The position numbers and the translations under genes were made by a program. This document shows positions 55,601-64,000 of a stretch of DNA of 64,000 bases, piece by piece. Each line of letters starts with the position of its first letter. Position 1 is the stretch's first letter. The notes under the pieces are model-generated. The model made no database searches and was not told the DNA's origin. It saw nothing but the letters and a program-made list of their open reading frames with translations. This DNA comes from Areca catechu (Eukaryota > Streptophyta > Magnoliopsida > Arecales > Arecaceae). The stretch lies in the NCBI GenBank assembly GCA_021397845.1, contig CM038040.1:45217088-45281087 (forward strand). Direction: 5' to 3'.

Positions 55601-57195
55601 GATCTAACCATATTAGCTGGGTGAATGTTCCCGCAACCCCGCTCATGGATCTTGTGAAAATTGATAGCTGTATTGTTGTTTCTTCAGGGGTTACTGATGA
55701 GGTCAGGTGTCCCTAATTACCATTGAAGGAGAGGAAAAAGAAAAGGACACAGATGTAAATCTTCCATATTATTACTCCACCTTAAAGCATGAATGATACT
55801 ACTATCTTAACTTCTTAAGTGCTTCAATAGCTTAATCTTACTAACAAATATGGCCCATTACCATGTTTCAAGTTCCTGCAACAGTAAATAAAGAATAATA
55901 AAGAACTTAAACTTTGTAATATGGGTTCTCTCTGTCCCACCAAGAAGATAAATCTTGTGGTCTTTTAAATAGCTTATCAATATAAATAAGAAAACTAAAG
56001 TTTACCATCACATTTCACAACCCAACAGGATCCAAGGAAGCAGCCATGAAATATGGATATTTCTGCTTAACCTCAAAAAATTCTTTTCATTTAACAATTT
56101 AAATAGTCAGAAACTCTTTCTTCTCTTCTTCTTTTTTTTTTTTTTTTTGCATAACTTAGGACAGGGAAGAAGTTATGCTAGCTAGTAGAGGTATTGGTTT
56201 TGGCATTAAACAATGGTACAAGGTCATAAGCTTTTTGATCCCTATGACTACAAGAGTGCATTTTTATGAATCTTTGGAGTTCAAATTGAAAGTAAAATAA
56301 ATTATCTCAATATGCTTGTTATTAACTCAAGTAAAGACAATCAATGGAAGATCATAGGCATACTTATAAAGGACCTAAATCTTGATTTTGCCAAAGACAT
56401 GACTTGTTAGTCTAAATATCATGAAAACATTGATAGCACAAGATGCAGCCAACAGTTGATGCTTTTATATTTGTATTGAATAATTCCAGCATGTTTACCG
56501 ATCCTATTTTGAGCATGATTTTGTACCTGGTTTAATGCCTATTAGGATTAGGGGTCAGGTCCCATATACTTCTAATAAGGCAGCCTTTCAATATATTAAT
56601 AGATCATTTCGGAGAGAATTTCCTTCACCAAAAGAAGGGTTCTATCCAGTTTGCTTCAATTTGTATGTTGATCTACGAAGTCTGTTTTTGATGATCAAAT
56701 CGCCCTTCATCTTTCTCGCTGCATCACACATCTAGCGCATCTAAGATTCTAGTAAGATCAGGAAAATAAAAGCATTCCCAAGAACCTACATCAAACTGGA
56801 TACTAATCAGTTTCAGCAAACATTTTTTTTAATTAAAAAAAAAGCACCCATCTTGGGTGATCGAAAAATCAAAAACTGCGAGTATCCCATACAGAAATAA
56901 CTAAAAACAGATCAGAAGAAGTTCAAATTTCCTCAGAATCTCAACCATCAGATAGATCAAAACATTAGAAGAACTCAAAAGGAATCTACTTTTCGGCGGA
57001 TGACGCGTCGAGATCAAGATCAGAGGTAAAAGATCTGACCTGGAGGATCGAGGGCACGGATCTCGGCTGCTTCTCGCGGCTGAGCACAATAAGAAACAAG
57101 AGAACTCCCACTCCACCCACCACCAGCCATGCCCACCCCTTCGAGGACCACCGCCTCCGCGCCGGCCGCCGTAGATCGAAGGGCCTCCTCCTCAT
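49622..57195 (-). CDS. GAUT10: GAUT10-type galacturonosyltransferase (GT8), two coding exons
   Basis: GAUT proteins are Golgi type II membrane enzymes of glycosyltransferase family 8; known members transfer galacturonic acid from UDP-GalA during pectin (and possibly xylan) synthesis. Exon 1 (57195-57040, 52 residues) encodes a basic cytoplasmic tail and a signal anchor at residues about 21-40. Exon 2 (51067-49622, 481 residues) joins in phase 0 through GT-AG sites ('cctccag|gtcaga' and 'cttgcag|aaatct'). Total about 533 residues, the usual GAUT10 length. Landmarks: 'SFSRQLVDQISLAKAFVVIS', the metal-binding 'VVFLDDDIVVQ', 'FDPDACGWAFGMNV', 'HTLWKLGSLPPGLL' and the C-terminal 'LHYNGNMKPW' (H-x2-G-x2-KPW). 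The sequence resembles Arabidopsis GAUT10 more than GAUT11 in the N-terminal third. No lesion seen. Confidence 0.92.
51068..57039 (-). other. GAUT10: GAUT10 intron 1 (about 5.97 kb)
   Basis: Single long intron with canonical ends. It is AT-rich and contains repeated-DNA debris: a 'gtaccagtgagtacc' region near 54000-54130 rich in GTACC/GGTAT, a LINE-like relic at about 54700-55500, and a poly(T) tract near 56128. No alternative coding exon was recognised. Confidence 0.8.
54700..55500 (+). pseudogene. Possible LINE RNase H relic in the GAUT10 intron
   Basis: Translation near 55270 gives 'LNFDGAIYANGYV', followed in a shifted frame by 'AELKL' and 'TSGAHQALQHAV'. This matches the start, glutamate and aspartate regions of the RNase H domain at the end of plant LINEs. 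The protein is wrecked by stops. No tail or target duplication found. Confidence 0.4.
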
Positions 57196-57649
57196 CCCTC
57201 CTCAGAGACACCAACAGCCGATCAGATCAGAAGCAACGCCCGCTCCACTGGAGCGCATCTCCAGTCCCGAGAAGAACTCTAAATCCCACCGCCTGCCGGA
57301 CAACAAGACCACAGGAGGAAGACGGAATTGAGCACCGACAGCAACGTGATGGAATCCCTCGGGAGAGTTGGCGAAGGAGGAGGTATTTCTGGATCGAATA
57401 GTGAGGGTAGGGTTTTGGGGTCCGATCGGTGTCCGTACTTCTTGCTATAATCGTCAAAGGAAGGCTCGGAGCTCCACGGCGACGCCCGTGAGGACCTCTG
57501 GTTTCTGCTAAAGACGGCGTGACGCCCGCGCCTCTCACTTTTTTTTTTTTAATTGTTATTTACTAAAATGACATCGCAGCGCGCGGAGTCCAGCTTCGCC
57601 GGGTCTCCCCGTTGTTACCCAGAAGGAAACGGAAAACGGATATGTCAAA

Positions 57650-57680
<31 letters not shown>

Positions 57681-57900
57681 ATTCGTGATTTGAAAGCTGA
57701 GACAGCATATTTCAATTTATACTAAAAATTATTGAAATGGTAGTCTGATTGATAAAGACATTATCTCACTATTAATGATAGGTTGTTGAGATTTTCTTTT
57801 TTATCCCTATTCTATTAGCCGATGGGATAACTACATAGAAATTTATCCTTCATCCATTTTTTTAAAAAAAAATTATCAAAACAAAAATTAAAGATAAAAA
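57196..57900 (-). promoter_or_regulatory. GAUT10: GAUT10 5' region
   Basis: GC-rich sequence continues upstream of the GAUT10 start to about 57535, as expected for a 5' untranslated region and proximal promoter. It is followed by a poly(T) run, a second short GC-rich block (57575-57625) and an (AAAT)n microsatellite. No TATA box could be assigned. Open frames in this block on both strands are GC-rich artefacts. Confidence 0.45.
57644..57682. repeat. (AAAT)n microsatellite
   Basis: About nine perfect AAAT units. Confidence 0.95.
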
Positions 57901-59827
57901 AACTTATCTCTATGATCTCCCACAATTTTTTTAAAATTATTTAATTAATTAATTTATATTTTTTTAATAAGATCGTGGTTGAATCCAGCATGGTGCCAAT
58001 CGCCAAATATGACTATTGTTAGGAAATGAAATTTTTTATCATTATTTTTTTCTTAACTATTTTTTATTTTTTTATTATTTTGGGCTAGGAGATATATTAT
58101 TGTTTTTTTTTAAAAAAGTATTGTTGGAATGTCAACGATAGCCTCGAGAAATGATAAAAAAAAGTAATGTTCAGAGATTTTATTTTTTATTATTTTTTTA
58201 CTTCTATTTTTTTTAATACGAAGAAGACCGAGTCTTAAACTTTGAAGTTTTGCCTCACCGGTTCGAGGTTAAACGGTATAAATACTAAATAGGTTTTTCT
58301 TCTCCCAAATTCTGGGTATCAGGATGATGTTCTTACCAAAAAATTAGCTTGAAGCCAGTACCCAACTGGTTTGGTATACCAAATGTTGGCTATCAATTTG
58401 GCATTGATATGACATTGATATCTATTGATACAATAAATCTTGCCTGGTGATCCAATTTGATTTGAAGTTTGCTTCTACAGTAAACTATTCTTGTATTCCA
58501 ATTTAATTGAGTTTACTTCTAAAATATTTGGCACACATTCAAGTTCAAGGAATTAATTCCTCTCACATGCTTCTCATTAGGGACAAAGGATAGGGGAGAG
58601 AAATTATGCTGCCTTAGATGGAGGGCAATTGCCAGATAGATAAAGGTAGGTTTGTTATTTACATCTAGATGAGTACCGTATTAATATCAAAATCAATAAG
58701 TGGAAATTGGGATGAAAATAGATCGGAAAATATCCATTCCCACTTCTTTTCCAGCTTACAATAATCAAGTAGCATCCACAATCTTAGCTATGTAGATTAA
58801 CGATTAAACAAGTCATGATTGAGTGAATGCAATTATTTCAGTTTTATCTTTTATATCTTTTTGTTTAACAAAATAAAAGAAAGTGAGAAGGATTGCATAC
58901 TTGGTTCGAATTCATAAACATAAAGCAGAATAATAATCTATCCACCTAATTTAGGTTATCAGGCTGGTGTCTGTATTTATATTTATATTGTTAATATCCA
59001 ATTTGTATCCATACTTGGAAAAAAAAAAAACAATGATACAAAGTTTAGCTCTGATTAATCTGTAATGATATGCTGATCAAAATAAAAGTTGAAGTGACCA
59101 TGGATACATTAATAATCTGTTTTCAGTCCTAACAGAAACTTTAGAAGTAATAATAATATTTCAAGTGTCATGTTAAGAAAATATCGAGTACCCCTGTATC
59201 TGACAGGTATAAGCAGGTTTTCGGTCAATTGCAAAATAGGCATCTAGGCTCCAAAAATGACTCCAAATCCCTGCAAAGCACACAAAAATCCAAGTTTTAA
59301 ACCCTTTTTTTGAATGCATTATTGGGTCACAGTATATCTAACAATGCCAACCAATGTATTGCAAACCAAAGCTTCCTATGATTGTGGGCAAAGATGTGCC
59401 AATTGCATAATTGCAGATCTGAGGTATCAGAAATTTTCAGAAAGTTTGTGCCAACCACATTTCCACAAACAGATTAAGCAGCCTCCCAAACAAAGGAATG
59501 CTTGAATGCTTAGCAAGATGAGGAGGTACTTGGTCACAAGACAACTTTACCCACAGCGACGAAAACATTCTTGCTCAACGGGGAAATTGAAAACCTCAAA
59601 GGAGCAAATGAAACCAGATTTCCAGATAATGAAGATTACAATGAACTTCAAAAGACAACAAACAAAGACACTGCTAGTATCACAAGATAACATATACAAC
59701 TCATTATGATTTCCAACAAAACCAGTAATACTGAAACAACTTTTACACGCCGCTATACAAGGGTTGATTTGAGTATAACAAAAAACATGATCTATCACTG
59801 CACTTTAGAAGATGACCTTTATGGGCA
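57901..59827. other. Intergenic DNA between GAUT10 and MRE11
   Basis: Very AT-rich with many A and T homopolymers. Small open frames at 59314-59709 have no recognisable domain. The right end should contain the MRE11 3' untranslated region. No gene supported. Confidence 0.45.
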
Positions 59828-62057
59828 TCACCTCTTTCGGACAGCTCCATAATTTCTAGTTACCAGTAAATATGAAGACCAGGTCAGCAATGAAAAACTA
59901 TAATGCAGGCATCAAAATAGCCAGAAGTTCAAAGCCATGACACAATGACAAAAAAAAGAAAAAAAAAAAAAACAATTGTTTATCAGTTGAGTAACAAAAA
60001 ATGATCACAAACACTGCTAACCTGGGAAGAACCATTCTACAAGTTGGCGAGTTTCAACGAAATGGAATGCACATACAAAAGATTTCATATCCAATTTATT
60101 GCACTAAAGTTCTCCACTTCCAAAATATAACAGGGAAAAAGTCGCAGGGTCCAATGTCAATAAGAAGTCAAGAACTCTGGGTATGGCAATCGCTAAACTG
60201 TATAATGTGCACTATGTGACATTATCTTCTATATATTGGTATAATTAAGATCTTGAATCATTTAATAATACCAAAAAACCAGCATAAAGAAGCAGAGTCT
60301 AAAAGATGATGCAGAAGTCATGTATATTTGAGTTCACAAAAATATTCCTCCTGAACAAATTGTTTCATGATAGTTGAGGCATAGCCTGATGCGCAGATGA
60401 TTGAAGAGAGAAAGAAATACCAAGTCTCCAAGGCACTTTACATACCCGAGGTTGAGCTTTCTTTAATCTGTTGCACATGTCATCATCATCATTGTCATCA
60501 TCCTTGTTCATAAGCATGCTATGGATAGAAGAAAAATCTGACTTCCTGCAGATGATGTAGAACCTCGTCCCCTTCCCCTAGGTGCAGCTCTTTTTTGCCC
60601 CTTCTTTTTGAAAGTTAATTCAGGCTCCTTGAGGAAAAGAACAAAAGTGCAAAAGAAAAACAGATTTTTACAGCACAATACAGCAGATGGATTAATCTTT
60701 GATAGAGATTAATAAGCTGAAAAAAAAAATGATGCATATAAAAATTGGAAAAGATAGAACTTACAGAACTATCAGCAACTTCATTTATTTCATATCTTTC
60801 TGTGTCTTCGCTTGAAGGAAAGTCCACCTCTTCCTCCACAATACTTTGAACTGCAGCTGATGCAGAGGCTGAAGCTAATCTGCAACAGAAATTAAAAATA
60901 AAATAAAATAATAAAAAAATGGATTCTCAATATTAGTATCAAAATTAAAGTATGACCAAGAATTACCAAAGTATATGACACAACAATCCCAATTTCGCAT
61001 TTGCTGAGGTTGTCCTAGTCCTAGGTGACTTGTTACCAGATCAAAAATTTTGTGGATGCATGCACATCTATATTCTTTAGACATGGTATAAGATCCAAAC
61101 AATTTAAGAAAATTCCAGCTATCAACCATTTGACTTAAACAATCCTTCAACAAGGATATGACACAAATAATGCACCGCATAATAACCTCTCCGATTGGCG
61201 GGTTTCATTGTTGCATCAAGAGTCATCTGCTTTAGACTGCTAGAGTCTCTTCCCCTGCCACTCCTAGAAGATCCACTTTTGCCAGGGTCAGAAGCACCAT
61301 GGGAAGCCCTAGAAGCTCCAGATAATACTTTCCTTCCTCGGCCAGCAGATTTTGAAACTGAGAGCATCTGCCTTGTATCCTCGTCATCACTGAATGAATT
61401 CACGCTACTAGCACCACTTGTAATTCTGCCTCTATTATCCTGCATAAGGGAATGATCAAGGTCAATGCAAATAAAATGGAATTCAACCCACACAAAGGAT
61501 TCTAGTGCGAACACTGCCATTCCATGCACAGAGGGTGCTGAAACTTGGCATGCATGTGTGCTAAGATACCGTGTATGGCAGGGTATCATCCACGTTATCA
61601 CACATTGATTCAAGCAGAACCGGCACAATTTGATGCAGCTTTTGGTACCACTCAGTACCAGGCAAAACTTTTTTGAGTTTTTTCCTTTAGTCTTTTATTT
61701 GTTTCAACATGGCACGAAACTGCACGCCTTTCTGCACTGGCACTCAAATCCTTGACCCATGCTTTAGGATCTTTCATGCTTTCGTTAAATTAAATATATA
61801 AAATCTGCATAACCTGCAAGTTTTGTGAGCTGGAGGTAATTCTCATGTTTTCCTTAGAACGTAATGACCTTTCTTTTACACGTTCCTGCAGAAGACAAAG
61901 TGTCACACGTGCATGATATCCATTGCTGCTCTTGATTTTGGTCTGGCATCTATAAGAGCCGATATTACTAGCTCCATACCTGCATGCACTCGCCTACTTT
62001 AAATATTATATCCTCTTCTTCAATCTTCAGTATATCTGCTTCAGTGTTCAATTTATT
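59828..62057 (-). CDS. MRE11: Double-strand break repair nuclease MRE11, C-terminal exons only, with two lesions
   Basis: MRE11 is the nuclease of the MRE11-RAD50-NBS1 complex, which senses and trims DNA breaks. Six exons on the minus strand: 62057-61980 ('LKIEEEDIIFKVGECMQ'), 61885-61814 ('ERVKERSLRSKENMRITSSS'), 61439-61187 ('NSFSDDEDTRQML', 'GRGRDSSSLKQMTLD'), 60874-60765 ('DFPSSEDTERYEINEVADSS'), 60627-60446 (GRGRG motif and an Asp-rich run) and 59863-59828 (VTRNYGAVRKR, stop). All but the last junction are GT-AG and in frame. Exon five has 182 nt, one short of a codon multiple: the frame fails between 'GRGRGSTSSA' and 'RKSDFSSIHSMLMNKDDD' (about 60540-60550). The last exon is preceded by TG (59865-59864) instead of AG. 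The N-terminal phosphoesterase exons are absent and would lie beyond 64000 if the gene is whole. Confidence 0.82.
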
Positions 62058-62140
62058 CTGTGGGTCATAAAATGAAATCAAGGATCAGGTCAAATGATAC
62101 TGTACGAGAGAGTGTCACCATATTCTTTTGTACATAGCAA
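62058..62140. other. MRE11: Intron side of the first visible MRE11 exon
   Basis: Short unique stretch containing the acceptor 'gacccacag' on the minus strand. LTR-like sequence begins just beyond it. Confidence 0.5.
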
Positions 62141-63515
62141 GATGATGGGGACATCGACTAGTCCAGAATCTGAAGCAGCTCAGATCAAACCTGAAGCCCA
62201 GTCCAGCCCAAAACCTGAAACCAGCCCAACCCAGAAGCTAGCCTAGAACCTGACGCCAACCCAATCCAACCCAAACCCTGGGGCCCAAGATCCTGAAGTC
62301 GATGAGCACATATCCCGGAGCAGCATGGATCCCGGAGCAGCACAAATCCCGGAGCATATCCAAATGAAGATAATGTAAATTTTTTTTATGGGATTGGGAT
62401 ATTAGGATTTTTTAGGATTTATCTCGATTGTTTGGAAGTTGTTTTAGGATTTATTTTAACGTATTAGGATCAGTATATCGGATTTGTTTCCGATTGTTTG
62501 GAGTTTGTTTGAAGTTCGGTAGAATCCTGGTTTATTTAAGGTCATGTTTCTTCATGAATAAAATTAGCAAAGCGAAGAAAATATTTAAGAAAAGTGCTTG
62601 GGTGTGTCCCGACTGCTCCCTCCTCTCCTTCTTCTTCCCCCTGCTTTTCTCTCTTCTGGTTCTTCCCTCCGTGCTTCCTTTCTTCTCAGATTCTTCCTAT
62701 TACTTTTCCCCCTTCTCTCGCTCGTCTCTCTTCCTTCTCTTCTTGGTTTCCCTCTCTTCTACGGCTTCTTCTTTCCTATTACCTCTCCTTCTTCTCCGAT
62801 CTCCTGTAAACCAAGGTCTGGACCCACAACGGCCGGATTGCCGCCCTCATCTTCGTCTGGGACAGGAATTCCAGCTCCCCGATCGACGGCCCCCTCCAGC
62901 TCTTGTTCCCCGACTGCGACTACGAGCGCATCTCCTCCGCCAATTCCGTCGCTGATCACCACCACCCGGAACCGACCAGCTCATAAGATCAACGTCGCGC
63001 ACGCCACCGCCGGCCAACCGCGGTCGACTCTCCGCCTGAAGCCCCCTCCGGAGCCTCCGCTCCCCGTCTTCACTCGCGACGCCCGCCCGTTCCCCTGTTG
63101 CCATGATGCCCGACGCCCATCGGCCCTACCGATCGATGCCACCGAAAGCCGTCTCTGCCTGTGCCGCCGCCCGCCTCCCATCATCGGTGCCGGTGAAAGT
63201 CCGCCGGTCTCCACCGCCCTGGTTTCCATCCGTGGGGAAGAAACATCCCGCACGAACGTGAAAGTAGGGGGAAATATGCACGGTTTTCAATGCATAGCGG
63301 CCTCCTCTACCGACTTTAGGAAAAAGCATAAAAAAAGAAGACCGTGAGAAAAAAAATATGAAAAAAAAAGTTTCATTTGAATAAAAAAATTGGAAAAAAA
63401 TAATTGGATTTTGGTTTAACCTAATCTAGGGTCGTTTCTTAATGATCAACGGTCCGATCTCCTAGAATAAATATTGATCGAGGTCCGTCCCGCACCAACT
63501 TGGTATTAGAGCAAG
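62140..63515 (+). mobile_element. LTR-retrotransposon-like segment: LTR end and tRNA-Met-type primer site
   Basis: The left part (62140-62350) has a repeated 'ccagcccaa' / 'cctgaa' pattern and 'ccggagca' repeats. Next comes a plant LTR-like stretch: 'ttaggatttattttaacg' followed by 'ttatttaaggtcatg' and 'catgaataaaa' (62520-62560), the usual promoter and R-region look. The right end reads 'cccgcaccaacttggtattagagc' in two parts, with 'TTGGTATTAGAGC' near 63502 one base from the common TGGTATCAGAGC primer site (initiator tRNA-Met). A GC-rich block (62815-63260) lies between. The exact LTR borders are uncertain and no second LTR is in the window. The segment lies antisense to MRE11, probably in an intron. 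Confidence 0.6.
62598..63347 (+). other. GC-rich 249-codon open frame inside the LTR-like segment
   Basis: This open frame crosses a pyrimidine-rich leader and then a GC-rich block very unlike its AT-rich surroundings. In the +1-shifted frame the block reads 'THNGRIAALIFVWDRNSSSP', which looks more protein-like than the 249-codon frame, then meets stops. It may be a captured host gene piece or just a GC-rich part of the LTR. I do not recognise the family and would not annotate it as a gene. Confidence 0.35.
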
Positions 63516-64000
63516 TTTATGTTAGATTAGGTTAGTCATTTTTAATTACGTTATTTGTATTAAAAAAAAAAATTCAGTCTGCAGATCACGTGGTGCATCC
63601 TGGAGTCAGAAGGAAAGCAGAGTCATGCCTGGGACTCCATCAGCAGGTCTCTGATACCATGTTGGAAAAGGTGCACTCTCTAGTCAAGGTTCATCCGCAT
63701 CTTGCACATCATTACATGTCCATCTTATCTTTTCTATAATCTCTTTGTTTGATTTTCAGGATATTTTGCAGATCTAGGGATAAATTAATATTTCGATGCC
63801 AAGACTTTCTAACAAACAACGTGAGAAACATAAAATTAGCTTAAAAAAACACATAGCAGGAAAAAAAAATTCATCATGAACATGTCTAAAGCACCTAGGG
63901 TAGCTGCAACACAGTGGCAATTCACTTGGGCGTTCCACATCAAAAAAATAAGATATCCATGGAAGTTGCAATATCCTCATCATTACATTGAGCAATTCCA
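63516..64000. other. Window end, no gene recognised
   Basis: AT-rich sequence after the primer-like site, including a 'ctgataccatgttgg' stretch near 63652 and 3'-flank-like DNA. I looked for further MRE11 exons on the minus strand and found none. Confidence 0.4.

Noticed and set aside
62598..63347. A host gene of 249 codons
   Set aside because: It crosses an LTR-like leader, the frame has no domain, and codon content changes sharply within it.
1..64000. CRISPR arrays, bacterial operons or phage genes
   Set aside because: The window has spliced plant genes and plant retrotransposons; the tandem arrays lack unique spacers.

Overview
The window is nuclear DNA of a flowering plant. Three host genes with canonical GT-AG introns lie on the minus strand: TFIIIA, a GAUT10-type galacturonosyltransferase and the 3' part of MRE11. 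They are separated by a thick layer of LTR retrotransposons, LINE relics and foldback elements. Long introns (about 6 kb in GAUT10), AT-rich intergenic DNA and Tat-type Ty3/gypsy elements fit a large-genome monocot, perhaps a palm; the species is an inference, not something read directly.

Layout. 1-8000: degraded repeats, namely short tandem arrays, a LINE ORF2 relic (3550-5130), a truncated LTR-gag fragment (5798-6555), a foldback element and a ~760-bp inverted repeat. 8014-12873: TFIIIA with nine C2H2 fingers in six coding exons; the intron after finger 2 holds a 5S-rRNA-like cassette exon (10992-11164), the plant 5S rRNA mimic. 13834-44414: three Tat-like LTR retrotransposons. E1 (13834 to ~24082, minus strand) has a truncated 5' LTR. 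E2 (24147-44414, minus strand) has full LTRs. E3 (32023-40876, plus strand) is inserted into the reverse transcriptase of E2. 44931-45361: a foldback element next to a (TA)n tract. 45662-47829: a 5'-truncated LINE with a poly(A) tail and target-site duplication, followed by an F-box/LRR pseudogene (47887-48690). 49622-57195: GAUT10. 59828-62057: the last six exons of MRE11, with two lesions near the C terminus. 62140-63900: an LTR-retrotransposon-like segment with a tRNA-Met-type primer site.

The retrotransposons share one plan although their sequences have diverged: LTR, CAACA/GATTGG primer-site junction, gag-pol with a second (archaeal-type) RNase H, a family-specific tandem array, an intron-containing ORF on the opposite strand, polypurine tract, LTR. 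E1 and E2 have a TATAAAAGGAGG box upstream of the antisense ORF. E3 has lost all pol yet keeps the tandem array and the antisense ORF. All gag-pol copies carry stops or frameshifts, so none looks autonomous now.

The most instructive signals are the 5S mimic exon in TFIIIA, whose inclusion places a stop codon at its second codon, and the conserved spliced antisense ORF in three different elements.
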